9,337 nucleotides of DNA from JAVBQU01 sp031548675 (GCA_031548675.1 JAVBQU010000046.1:1-9337), one strand, 5' to 3'; counted from the stretch's first letter, positions 1 to 7,359 are shown. Numbers and translations: made by a program. The notes: generated by a model from the sequence alone, not told the origin.

Positions 1-2835
1 GGCAACCGTAACATACACAATGCTGTATTTTATAAACGATTCTTTTTTAGGCTTTTCTTTACAATAAATATTCATTTTGCCCACATTTTTTCCCACCTTA
101 TCTTGCACCAATAAAGTACTTTTCATATCTTTAGTGGCTGTCAGCGTAATATCGAATTCATAGCTCTCGTTTTTCCCGGTTAATATACCATTGGAATAAA
201 CACCTTTTGGGCAGTTAAAGGTAGTAATTGCTAAACCTGCCGGAAGCACAAACTTATAGTAAATAGAATCGCCGCCATCTGAGTTTTGGTTAATAGTCCC
301 TTTTATGGATACTGCTTGGTCTTTCCACATACTTAAACTGGGTATATCGTATTTTATTATAGCGTTATTTGCTTTTCGAATATCCATTTTTTGTTTTACA
401 TACTCATTTGCAAACGCGCTTACAATAGCCGTATCAAACACATCAAAGCCAAACTCTCCGTTATAAGCAAAGTCTGTACTAAAATAAATAGCTTCAGGAT
501 CACGCTTAATTGTATTTATTTTTAAACACCCAGTAAAATCAGTTGAAGAAATACTAAAATCTACCCTTATTCTACTCGAAGAATCATTATATGGAAAACT
601 TTTAGGTAATGGTGAATAAGGATTATAGATATCACTATAATGCAAATTAGGGTCAAGATTTGCTTTTACTGCATATATGCTATCTGCATCGCCTTGCTTT
701 AAATTTATAATAGTGTAACATACATTTGAAGCATTGGTCTTAATTCCATTTTTAAAATTTTCTATATCGTACTTATTGTACGGATTTTGCTCAAATGTTG
801 CAAATGTATAAACAGTAGTCGTTCTAGGATCTATTAAATATAAATTAAGATCCTTAGCAGCTACAGTAAATGTAGTATCGTTATATTTATATTCTATATT
901 TTTACGGACAGGAATACAAATGTATTTTCCCTCATCAAGTGTAATAGTTGTTCTTGATGGATAATATCTATTGTTGGAATCTTTGGCTATATTTTCAACA
1001 TCTTTTATTGTTATTGTATTTCCGTTGTCCAATTTTTTAATAATAAAATAAATCTTCGTATCCTTTTCGTCGTTAGCATTATTTGATAGTTCAGCTTTCG
1101 GTTGTTTTTCTACTGCTGTTATCTCTCCGTTTTCATCTATTTTGAAAAGATTTCCGTTTTTATCTTCAATTGTAACAGGCAGTTTATCGGTAGTAACAGT
1201 GGTTTTTTGTCCGGCTTCGTTGGTAATATCAAGGGTATAGCCTCCGCCGGTGGTAACACCACCTCCGCTTGAGGAAGAAGTATCGCTTTCCGTTTTGGGT
1301 TTTATGTTTACAGTGGCATTTTCGCTTAGTTCAATATCCACTTTGGCATCAGCTTGCGGGCGACCATCTTTTACGGCTCCTACATCGCCGCCGCCTTCTA
1401 TTTCTTTATCTGCATCAAAAATCCCTTTTCCTGTTGGATCATACGTTGTTTCTACTTTGCCGCCAATGAGTTGATAGTCGGTATTGATAACAATATTACT
1501 GAATTTTACTTTTACATTGGCATAACCCAGCATGGGAACTTTTACATAGCCGTCGCCGGTAAAACTGCCATTGCCTGAAACATTCGTTACTGTAATAGGA
1601 AAACCGGCTGCGGTAAATTCGTCGTAGGCATCTAAATTCTTAATGGGTTCGCGGTTGGTAATGGTTTTGTTGGGGGGCAGCATGCCGCAACTAAATTGTC
1701 GTTCTTCCACTTCTTTGGGCATGTCGAACGTAAACGCGTCGGAATACACCATGCTTACTCCATCGGGGCAGTATTCACCCACACGGTATTGGTAGGTTTT
1801 CCCTTTCTTAAAGCCTTTTAGTTCGGTGGTGGTAGTGTGTTCTACTGCTTGTTTGTACCATTTGGTTTGTCCCTGTTCGGCATATTCTACTTCAAAACGG
1901 TTTTGTACGCCGGCAGGTGTCCACGATATTTGTACTCGGTTGGTTGCCATAATCTGCGTACGGCAATTCGTAGGGGCGGAGCAGTCATTTTGGAAAATAA
2001 AAGAGAAAATCTCGCTAAAGCCGTTGTTTTCGAAAGCTACCTTGTCTTCGTAGCCAAAGGCGGGTTTTACCTGCACGCACCACGCATAGCGCTTGCCGGG
2101 TGTAAGCAAAGGTTTGTCGGCTCCGTACACAAGCATTGTTGTGTTTATAGTTTGGTTGTAAAACACCGGAGATGAGTTAAAACCTGCCTGCGGCGAACGT
2201 TCGTTGTCCCACAGTTCTTTTAAAATAAATTCGTATTCTAAATAATGCAGCGGAATGCTGAACGATTGGGGTTGCCATTGGAAAATAATATTTACAGGTT
2301 CTTTAAAAGCGATGCGTTCATCGTTTTTCGGAAAAAGCAAACGGGGTGGTTTGCCTGTGGAAATTTGTGCCATGGCACAGCCCATACTGGGGTTGCTTAG
2401 GACTTGTCCGGTGGCGGCATCTACCAACCAGAAACAGAAGCGGTAAGCTCCATCGGGCAGTTTGCCTGTTTGGGCAATGTTGTAGGGCATGTCTAAGTTT
2501 CGTGTGTCGAAGTATTCAGCAAGGTCGCTTTGTTTCAACACAAGAGGCATTCCGGGCATGAGGTCGTAAACGGTCGTAACGGCGTAGGGTTTGGTTTGGA
2601 GGGTAGCGGCATTGCTGGCAATTTTCATCATCAGCTTTACCCGTGTAAGGGGTTTGCTCATGTCGGTAAAGTTGAGTGTTGTCTGCAAACGGGTTTCGGT
2701 TCCGTTGTAGTAGCTCGATAGCTGTGGACTTGCAGGGGTATTCACAAAAGTACTGACTTGAATAGGATAGGTTTGGGCAAACGCTCCGCTTGCACCTATT
2801 AAAAATGTAAGAAAAAATAATAAGGCTTTCTTCAT
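1..2835 (-). CDS. Large secreted protein with fibronectin III and TANFOR-like regions (C-terminus beyond the window)
   Basis: The frame is open for 945 codons from ATG at 2835 to the window edge with no stop, so the C-terminus is missing. Residues 1-20 are a clear signal peptide (MKK, a hydrophobic core, then GAFA before Gln21), so the protein is exported. Residues about 21-280 are a beta-rich N-terminal module. It includes a Cys-containing stretch near SMGCAMAQ and a WQPQ segment of the kind seen before Ig-like folds. Residues about 285-372 look like one fibronectin III domain (VQISWTPAG, YQYRVGEYC). Residues about 380-515 (GNGSFTGDGYVKVP, then INTDYQLIGGKVETTYDP) resemble the TANFOR region of large Bacteroidota surface proteins; this is from memory, not a search. 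A Ser/Gly-rich linker lies at about 517-531. The remainder is Asn/Asp/Lys-rich with no domain I recognise. GC falls from about 50% to about 30% just after the linker. The gene sits 113 bases after the four-helix-bundle gene, and its leader contains the heptamer hairpin. Substrate and function are unknown; a surface or adhesion role is inferred. Confidence 0.85.
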   Translation of the reverse strand, partial: MKKALLFFLTFLIGASGAFAQTYPIQVSTFVNTPASPQLSSYYNGTETRLQTTLNFTDMSKPLTRVKLMMKIASNAATLQTKPYAVTTVYDLMPGMPLVLKQSDLAEYFDTRNLDMPYNIAQTGKLPDGAYRFCFWLVDAATGQVLSNPSMGCAMAQISTGKPPRLLFPKNDERIAFKEPVNIIFQWQPQSFSIPLHYLEYEFILKELWDNERSPQAGFNSSPVFYNQTINTTMLVYGADKPLLTPGKRYAWCVQVKPAFGYEDKVAFENNGFSEIFSFIFQNDCSAPTNCRTQIMATNRVQISWTPAGVQNRFEVEYAEQGQTKWYKQAVEHTTTTELKGFKKGKTYQYRVGEYCPDGVSMVYSDAFTFDMPKEVEERQFSCGMLPPNKTITNREPIKNLDAYDEFTAAGFPITVTNVSGNGSFTGDGYVKVPMLGYANVKVKFSNIVINTDYQLIGGKVETTYDPTGKGIFDADKEIEGGGDVGAVKDGRPQADAKVDIELSENATVNIKPKTESDTSSSSGGGVTTGGGYTLDITNEAGQKTTVTTDKLPVTIEDKNGNLFKIDENGEITAVEKQPKAELSNNANDEKDTKIYFIIKKLDNGNTITIKDVENIAKDSNNRYYPSRTTITLDEGKYICIPVRKNIEYKYNDTTFTVAAKDLNLYLIDPRTTTVYTFATFEQNPYNKYDIENFKNGIKTNASNVCYTIINLKQGDADSIYAVKANLDPNLHYSDIYNPYSPLPKSFPYNDSSSRIRVDFSISSTDFTGCLKINTIKRDPEAIYFSTDFAYNGEFGFDVFDTAIVSAFANEYVKQKMDIRKANNAIIKYDIPSLSMWKDQAVSIKGTINQNSDGGDSIYYKFVLPAGLAITTFNCPKGVYSNGILTGKNESYEFDITLTATKDMKSTLLVQDKVGKNVGKMNIYCKEKPKKESFIKYSIVYVTVA

Positions 2836-2850
2836 AAAATAAACTCTTTT

Positions 2851-2885
2851 CAGTGAACAGTTGTCAGTAAACAGTTAGCAGTTAT
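2851..2885 (+). repeat. Array of five 7-base repeats, CAGTnnn
   Basis: Five consecutive heptamers each begin with CAGT, at 2851, 2858, 2865, 2872 and 2879. The last three positions vary (gaa, tgt, aaa, tag, tat). The array lies in the leader of the large secreted gene, ending 15 bases before its ATG. It is inverted relative to the arrays at 2906-2947 and 3321-3348. The first 16 matching bases (2853-2868) pair perfectly with 2937-2952. Confidence 0.85.
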
Positions 2886-2905
2886 CTTTTTTTGATTGTG
2901 TACTT

Positions 2906-2947
2906 TTCACTGATAGCCAGTAATTGTTTACTGATAACTGACAACTG
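2906..2947 (-). repeat. Array of about six 7-base repeats, inverted relative to 2851-2885
   Basis: Six heptamers in a constant 7-base register run from 2906 to 2947, most ending in ctg on the plus strand (ttcactg, tttactg, ataactg and acaactg are the clearest). The units at 2913-2919 and 2920-2926 are degenerate. The array begins directly after the stop codon of the four-helix-bundle gene; the TGA at 2951-2949 lies in the same repeat-like sequence. With 2851-2885 it can fold into a long hairpin: a perfect 16-base outer stem (2853-2868 with 2937-2952), a partly paired inner stem, and a loop of about 20 bases. Confidence 0.75.
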
Positions 2948-2948
2948 T

Positions 2949-3305
2949 TCACGGTTTCACTCTTTTTGTTGTTTTCAATATTTTAAATAGCATTTTGGAT
3001 ATTTCATCAGCATCGGTATGTAGGCTTTCAAAAATATTGTTTTGGATATAATCGCTGTCTTTCAGCAGATTTAACCAATACTTTGTTTCCAAACTTTCTT
3101 TATACGCAATACTGATTTTTGCCGAAAAGTCGGCATCGCTTATCGCTCCGTTTGCTTCTGCTATATTCGCACCAATAGAAGTTCCACATCTTAACAATTG
3201 TTTCGACAATATAAATTCTTTCTTTTCCGAATTCAAAAACTGATAACATTTTACTATCCGCAACGAAAATGCATACGCTTTTGTATAAACGATACTATTC
3301 TTCAT
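2949..3305 (-). CDS. Four-helix-bundle protein of the 23S rRNA intervening-sequence family
   Basis: This is a small cytoplasmic protein of 118 residues with no signal peptide, unlike every other gene here. Its sequence follows the family (TIGR02436 / Pfam PF05635 type) along its whole length: a first helix around AYAFSLRIVKCYQFL, the signature LLRCGTSIGANIAEANGA at about 38-55, then ADFSAKISIAYKESLETKYWLNLL at about 58-81, and a final helix ending in ILKTTKR. The family was first found in insertions within Leptospira 23S rRNA and is related in fold to the Avd accessory protein of diversity-generating retroelements. The biochemical role is not settled; a basic nucleic-acid-binding bundle is the usual suggestion. 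Length is normal for the family. Here it is not in an rRNA gene and no reverse transcriptase is visible. It lies between two surface-protein genes in the same orientation, flanked on both sides by heptamer arrays. Its stop codon is made from repeat-like sequence, and the upstream array ends 15 bases before the ATG. Confidence 0.93.
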   Translation of the reverse strand: MKNSIVYTKAYAFSLRIVKCYQFLNSEKKEFILSKQLLRCGTSIGANIAEANGAISDADFSAKISIAYKESLETKYWLNLLKDSDYIQNNIFESLHTDADEISKMLFKILKTTKRVKP

Positions 3306-3320
3306 AACCTAATTTTTTCC

Positions 3321-3348
3321 ATAACTGATAACTGTTAACTGATAACTG
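3321..3348 (-). repeat. Array of four 7-base repeats upstream of the four-helix-bundle gene
   Basis: Four exact-register heptamers at 3321, 3328, 3335 and 3342 read ataactg, ataactg, ttaactg, ataactg on the plus strand, so only one base differs among them. In the direction of the flanking genes they read CAGTTAT-like. The array begins one base after the TAA of the SprB-repeat gene and ends 15 bases before the ATG of the four-helix-bundle gene. It fills most of the 44-base gap between these genes. It could pair with the inverted array at 2851-2885. Confidence 0.85.
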
Positions 3349-3349
3349 C

Positions 3350-6300
3350 TTATTGTACAATTATCTTCAGCACTTTTGTTTCTTTGGCGGTTTCTAAGAT
3401 GAGCGCATATGCATCAGCGCCTAAAATCATGTTACAGTTAATTGCATAGTTTGCTTGCCCTGATTGCTGCCAATCGTTTACAATGGCGCCGTTTCCGATT
3501 CGGATAAGCCGTAAGCGTATGGGAGCTTCGTCTTTTAGTTCTACCGTAATGGTAAAATTTCCTGTGTTGGGGTTGGGATGTACTTTAAATTCCTTGATAA
3601 ACGGGTCTTCCACACTGCCCGGGTCGGGGAAGTAGGTTTCGTTCAAAATGGTGATTTGTTTTTCGGATATTTTATTGCATTTACCGTCAAAGGCTTTCAA
3701 GTAAATAACATAATTGCCCGAATCCAAGAAATAGATTTCGGCTTGCAAGGAATCCTGCATCAATACCTTTATATTGTTTTCGGGGAATATCCATTCGTAT
3801 CGTTCGGCAAAAGGATGGCTGTTGTTTATCAATACGATGTTTTCGCCTTTGAGGGCTTGGGTGGTTGCTACAAAGTCAGCGGCAATTTCGCGGTCGTCTC
3901 TTGCAATATAAATGCTGTCAATACCTTTACAGCCATTTTGGATAGTTGTCGTAAGTACATACGTGCCTGTTTCGGAAAGTTCTACGCTTTGGGCGGTGGA
4001 AAAAATTCCGCTTGTTCCTGTTTTTATCCACTCATAAGAAGCGTATTGTCCGGCATCGGCGGTATAGATTTGCCCTTTGCAAAGGGTTATGGTATCGGGC
4101 AATTCAACAACAACGGGCAAAGGATTTATCAATTCAAAAGTATCGGTAACAAAACAATTGATGTTATCGGTTACTTTAAGGGCGTATTTTCCCGAACAAA
4201 GATTTTCTAATAATAAAGGGTTGTTAGGGTTTCCGTGTTCCCAAGCGTAGGTATAGGGTTGAACGCCTCCACTGATTTGTAAATTGATATTTCCGTTACA
4301 TTCGTTATAACAGGCGATGGGTGTTACAGAATCGTTGATAATAATGGGCGATGGGGTGGTAATAGTTCCTCGGTCGTAAGTACGGCAGGCATTGCGGTCG
4401 GTTACGCTTACGGCATAGGTTCCGGCAGGCATTTGTGTGATAGTTTCGGTTGAGTCGGCATTGCCCATCCATTCAATGCTGTAAGGCAGCATACCGCCTT
4501 GAATATGAACGGTAAGTTCGCCGTCTTCGCGTCCGGAACAGGAGGCAGGGACATGGGTAAAGTTCAGTATCAACGAGTCGGGCTGTCCAACGGTAAATTC
4601 ATCCGACATTTTATGAATGCGGTTGTAGTCGATAATTTCTACCTTGTAAATACCTGCATACAGGTTTTTGGTAATGGTATCGGTTTGATTTGGTATTTCT
4701 TGGAATATACCGCCTATTTTTTGATACCATATATAATCGTATCTGAGACCATCGGATTTATTGGTATAGGGTACGCCACCATCAGCTACGGCGTAAATGG
4801 ATGCCTCGTTGGTTCCGTAGCATAACACGCTGTCTGCCTGAATAATTTCCACTACCAAAGGCGGGGGTTGGTCTAAGGTGTAGCTTCCGGTATAGTAGCA
4901 GCTTTGGCAGTTGTTGGTAACAGTTCCGGTTCCACAGGTGTAATTGTTGTCTTTGACAATTAAAGTGTATCGTCCGGCAGGAATGTTTTTGAGTGTATCT
5001 ATCCATTTTCCGTTGATTTGTAGAACGGTTCTGTTTGCCAGCACCACGTTGTTGGAATCTTGCCATTCCACATTGTAATTGGGTGTCCCGCCTGCAATTT
5101 CTACAATTAAACTTCCATCGGAATAGCCGTAAGCCAAAGGCTGGATATAGGTAGTGTCGAGAATGAAAACGGAAGTATCAGGCTCTGAAATTGTAAACGT
5201 TTGAATATTATTAAATGTAGAGCATCTGTTAAAATCTTGTATATAGTATTGATAATTGCCTTTAGAAAGATTTTTTAAGATCAAATGATTAAAGACTTCC
5301 ATTGTAACCCCTCCCAGTTCCCACTCATAACTAACACCTTTAGCATTGTATAGTGAATCTGTATCTTTTTTGTAATAAAAAGTATAAGGGTGGGTTCCTC
5401 CATTAATTGTAGCTTCAAGTTTTCCATCGTTTCCCCCAAAACAATTGACGTTGGTAATTTGCTGGTTTGAATAGGTAATGGAGTCAGGAGCTCTAATGAT
5501 AATGCCTGCTGTATATTCCGACGAAGAGTCAGTATAGGTATCATATTCACCGAATGCGTTTCTATATATCCCTTTAAGTTGAAGGTAGTGTTCTCCTTTC
5601 CCTAATCCACCTAAGTGAAACGTTTTATTACCTATATTTTTAACAGAGTCAACAACAACATTATCCATGTGTAAGTATAGTACTTCTCCGGGATAAACAC
5701 TTCTGTTTATTTTTACATGTAATATTCCATCATTTGATTCATTACAGAGGGCAGGTGTTGAGTTAAGTTCGGTAAGTATAGGAGCTTCGAGCGTATTTAC
5801 CAATGAAACAGTATTGCTGTACCGTCCGGTTCCATATTCAATTTTAATATGGGTCTTTTTCCCAACTTTGGTTAAAAAACTACTATTACTGCCAAATAAA
5901 TCTACTCCATTAAATGTAACAGAAGAATTTCCTTGCAAGTTCGAAGGAAAATAATCCCAATTAAGGGAATCAGAGGAATACATCCATTTATAAATGGCTT
6001 TTCCAAATCCGGTAGTAGCATATAAGGTTCGGTTTTTATTACAAAATAATTCGTTTTTTGTAAGTACTTGCTGAATAGATACATTATCAGGGATAACCCA
6101 TAGATTAAAACCGCCAACATAGTTGGGTATAAGATCTTGCGCAACATATTCAACAGACGTATTATTATCAAAATCAAGAAGAACTGAGATTGAATTAGTA
6201 CCATATTTAGATTCACAACTCCCCCAGTCATTATACCCTCTTTTTCCTTCAAATCCCACATAAAGAGATGTCGATACGTTGCTTGCCAATTCAGTAAAAG

Positions 6301-6556
6301 TAATATAACTTAATAGGGCTGGAAATGAATAAAGCCTTGGTGAAGTATATTGATAAATGTATTGACCTGCTGTTAGCATCTTAATACTATAAAAATGGTC
6401 ACAGTCATCAGTACTATAATTTAACCCTCCATTTTTCCATACAGCTGATGAATAAGTAAAGCGATATTTTCCAATTTCTGGAGATTGGGCATTTACAATA
6501 TTTGAATAAAAAACTAGTACAATTAAACTTAAAATAAATTTATATTTTTTACTCAT
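3350..6556 (-). CDS. SprB-repeat surface protein with T9SS C-terminal sorting domain
   Basis: This is a complete 1068-residue exported protein. A signal peptide occupies residues 1-23 (MSKKYK, hydrophobic core, NAQ cleavage region). Residues about 25-265 are a Tyr/Ser/Asn-rich module I do not recognise. SprB-type repeats follow, each with the pattern Cys, then DG or a related turn, then GG..PY, then AG.Y...V.D. They start near Cys271 (degenerate), Cys372, about 470 (no Cys), Cys579, Cys673 and Cys749; the last two are the most typical (IQGGMLPYSIEW, ISGGVQPYTYAW). Residues about 815-890 look Ig-like (LCKGQIYTADAG) and 895-975 PKD-like (YEWIFPENN). The end (about 984-1068, VHPNPNTGNF and a final KIIVQ) is a type A T9SS sorting domain, so the protein should cross the outer membrane by T9SS and be released or anchored at the surface. 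SprB in Flavobacterium is a gliding adhesin. This protein shares only the repeat type, so adhesion is inferred. It follows the lipoprotein gene by 90 bases. The first 465 codons are clearly more AT-rich than the rest. Confidence 0.93.
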   Translation of the reverse strand: MSKKYKFILSLIVLVFYSNIVNAQSPEIGKYRFTYSSAVWKNGGLNYSTDDCDHFYSIKMLTAGQYIYQYTSPRLYSFPALLSYITFTELASNVSTSLYVGFEGKRGYNDWGSCESKYGTNSISVLLDFDNNTSVEYVAQDLIPNYVGGFNLWVIPDNVSIQQVLTKNELFCNKNRTLYATTGFGKAIYKWMYSSDSLNWDYFPSNLQGNSSVTFNGVDLFGSNSSFLTKVGKKTHIKIEYGTGRYSNTVSLVNTLEAPILTELNSTPALCNESNDGILHVKINRSVYPGEVLYLHMDNVVVDSVKNIGNKTFHLGGLGKGEHYLQLKGIYRNAFGEYDTYTDSSSEYTAGIIIRAPDSITYSNQQITNVNCFGGNDGKLEATINGGTHPYTFYYKKDTDSLYNAKGVSYEWELGGVTMEVFNHLILKNLSKGNYQYYIQDFNRCSTFNNIQTFTISEPDTSVFILDTTYIQPLAYGYSDGSLIVEIAGGTPNYNVEWQDSNNVVLANRTVLQINGKWIDTLKNIPAGRYTLIVKDNNYTCGTGTVTNNCQSCYYTGSYTLDQPPPLVVEIIQADSVLCYGTNEASIYAVADGGVPYTNKSDGLRYDYIWYQKIGGIFQEIPNQTDTITKNLYAGIYKVEIIDYNRIHKMSDEFTVGQPDSLILNFTHVPASCSGREDGELTVHIQGGMLPYSIEWMGNADSTETITQMPAGTYAVSVTDRNACRTYDRGTITTPSPIIINDSVTPIACYNECNGNINLQISGGVQPYTYAWEHGNPNNPLLLENLCSGKYALKVTDNINCFVTDTFELINPLPVVVELPDTITLCKGQIYTADAGQYASYEWIKTGTSGIFSTAQSVELSETGTYVLTTTIQNGCKGIDSIYIARDDREIAADFVATTQALKGENIVLINNSHPFAERYEWIFPENNIKVLMQDSLQAEIYFLDSGNYVIYLKAFDGKCNKISEKQITILNETYFPDPGSVEDPFIKEFKVHPNPNTGNFTITVELKDEAPIRLRLIRIGNGAIVNDWQQSGQANYAINCNMILGADAYALILETAKETKVLKIIVQ

Positions 6557-6599
6557 AGAAAGATTTTTTACATCAATAAAAATAAGGATAATACGTAAT

Positions 6600-6633
6600 A
6601 AGTCCTGTATTTAATGCTTTAAATACAGGACTT
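6600..6633 (-). terminator. Hairpin between the 196-residue lipoprotein gene and the SprB-repeat gene
   Basis: A perfect 15-base inverted repeat (6600-6614 with 6619-6633) has a 4-base loop, 13 bases after the lipoprotein stop codon. On the minus strand the stem is followed by only a broken T-rich stretch, not a continuous U tract. It could be a partial terminator or an RNA-stabilising or processing hairpin that sets different levels for the two genes. I see no TAnnTTTG promoter in the 43 bases between it and the next ATG, so read-through transcription of the SprB-repeat gene is likely. Confidence 0.6.
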
Positions 6634-6646
6634 GATTAGAGTGTAT

Positions 6647-7237
6647 TTATTTCCAAATATAATTCATATTACACCACATAATGGTGTCAGAAGTACTTTT
6701 CATGTCTGATAAAGAAGAGAAACCCACTCTGCCCATTAATTCTGTTAGGGATGTATACTCTCCGCCGTTTTGTCCAATACTACCCATTCCGCCTGATCTG
6801 TTGGCTATATAGCATGAGCTCTTTACGTGAAGATTTGTTATATCCCCGTACGCAGATAGCTTTTCCCATTTATTTTCTCTAAAAATATATAATTCCCCAT
6901 TTTCAAATTTATATTGGTATGTTTTGTTTATGGTAGAACTTGTAATTTCTGTTTCACTCAAAAATTTATAATCGTCTCCGATATATTCGTTATTTTTATT
7001 TTCAATATAACTTTTCCAATAAGTTTTAGGGTCAATACCTGTTGTATTCATTTCTTTTCCACCATCGGGTGAACCTACATACATTTTAAACTCTTTCACT
7101 TCATACCCTTTATAGGTTAGTGTTTTGGGATAAATACTTGTGTTATTATCTTCTTTGTTGTCATCTTTTTTGCAAGCTGCTGCTGCAATTAATAATCCTA
7201 AGGCTAAAACAGCCATTGTTAGTTTTGTTTTTTTCAT
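6647..7237 (-). CDS. Small lipoprotein of unknown function
   Basis: A 196-residue protein with a lipoprotein signal: MKKTK, a hydrophobic stretch, then a lipobox of three Ala before Cys22. The residues after Cys22 are KKDDNKEDNN. An acidic, charged tract here resembles the lipoprotein export signal that sends Bacteroidota lipoproteins to the outer face of the outer membrane, so surface exposure is likely. The mature part (about 30-196) contains LTYKGYEVKEFKMYVGS, FENGELYIFRENKWEKLS and a Gly-rich stretch RSGGMGSIGQNGGEY near 148-162. It suggests a small beta-sheet domain, but I recognise no family. It is the first gene of the minus-strand string, with a promoter-like box about 115 bases upstream and a hairpin just downstream. 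Being co-oriented with a T9SS cargo gene, it may be a surface partner of that protein; this is inference only. Confidence 0.85.
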   Translation of the reverse strand: MKKTKLTMAVLALGLLIAAAACKKDDNKEDNNTSIYPKTLTYKGYEVKEFKMYVGSPDGGKEMNTTGIDPKTYWKSYIENKNNEYIGDDYKFLSETEITSSTINKTYQYKFENGELYIFRENKWEKLSAYGDITNLHVKSSCYIANRSGGMGSIGQNGGEYTSLTELMGRVGFSSLSDMKSTSDTIMWCNMNYIWK

Positions 7238-7320
7238 TGCTGGGTTTTATTTTAATGAATAATTTTTATTTTTGGTTATTTACCTTCAATATCTAAAAAT
7301 AGGAAGAATCAAAATTTCTG

Positions 7321-7341
7321 AACTTAACATTTAGTTAAGTT
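7321..7341. promoter_or_regulatory. 8-base palindrome at the predicted minus-strand transcription start
   Basis: The arms aacttaac (7321-7328) and gttaagtt (7334-7341) are perfectly complementary with a 5-base spacer. The palindrome lies 11 bases downstream of the minus-strand box at 7352-7359, so it would sit at or just after the start of transcription. That is a typical place for a repressor operator or a 5-prime stabilising hairpin. No regulator gene is visible in the window. Confidence 0.4.
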
Positions 7342-7351
7342 AAAAATCACG

Positions 7352-7359
7352 CAAAGGTA
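7352..7359 (-). promoter_or_regulatory. Probable promoter -7 box for the minus-strand gene string
   Basis: On the minus strand these bases read TACCTTTG, a full match to the Bacteroidota -7 consensus TAnnTTTG, followed by C as is common. Transcription would start near 7346 and leave a leader of about 110 bases before the ATG at 7237. The -33 TTTG element is not clear; only a TTTT lies about 22 bases upstream. Confidence 0.55.

Larger units (their letters stand above)
2851..3348. mobile_element. Candidate 0.5-kb cassette: four-helix-bundle gene bounded by inverted heptamer arrays
   Basis: The left end (2851-2885) is five in-register units of the form CAGTnnn. The right end (3321-3348) is four units of the complementary form nnaactg. 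The two ends are therefore inverted repeats pointing into the unit. A third, inner array lies at 2906-2947. The only gene inside is the 118-residue four-helix-bundle gene. The cassette starts one base after the stop of the SprB-repeat gene and ends 15 bases before the start of the large secreted gene, so it fits exactly between two genes of one string. No transposase is present and I see no target-site duplication. Mobility is therefore inference. A non-mobile repeat-and-gene unit, or an RNA structure, would fit equally well. Confidence 0.35.

Noticed and set aside
1837..2175. Plus-strand open frames of 60-112 codons across 1250-2721.
   Set aside because: They are antisense to the continuous 945-codon frame that has a signal peptide and FN3 domain, and their products are low in recognisable structure.
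2844..2853. The 10-base string ctgaaaagag occurs before the large secreted gene (minus strand) and at 7547-7556 (plus strand).
   Set aside because: A shared A-rich 10-mer is plausible by chance in 9 kb and no matching flank supports a common regulatory site.
2851..2947. A CRISPR array, suggested by regularly spaced repeats.
   Set aside because: The period is only 7 bases with 3-base variable parts; there are no 20-plus-base repeats, no spacers and no cas genes.
2949..3305. A diversity-generating retroelement, suggested by the Avd-like fold.
   Set aside because: There is no reverse transcriptase frame or template and variable repeat pair in the window.
3578..4210. A 210-codon plus-strand open frame inside the SprB-repeat gene.
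   Set aside because: It lies antisense to a gene with clear domains; its product has no recognisable family and the frame arises from the codon use of the real gene.
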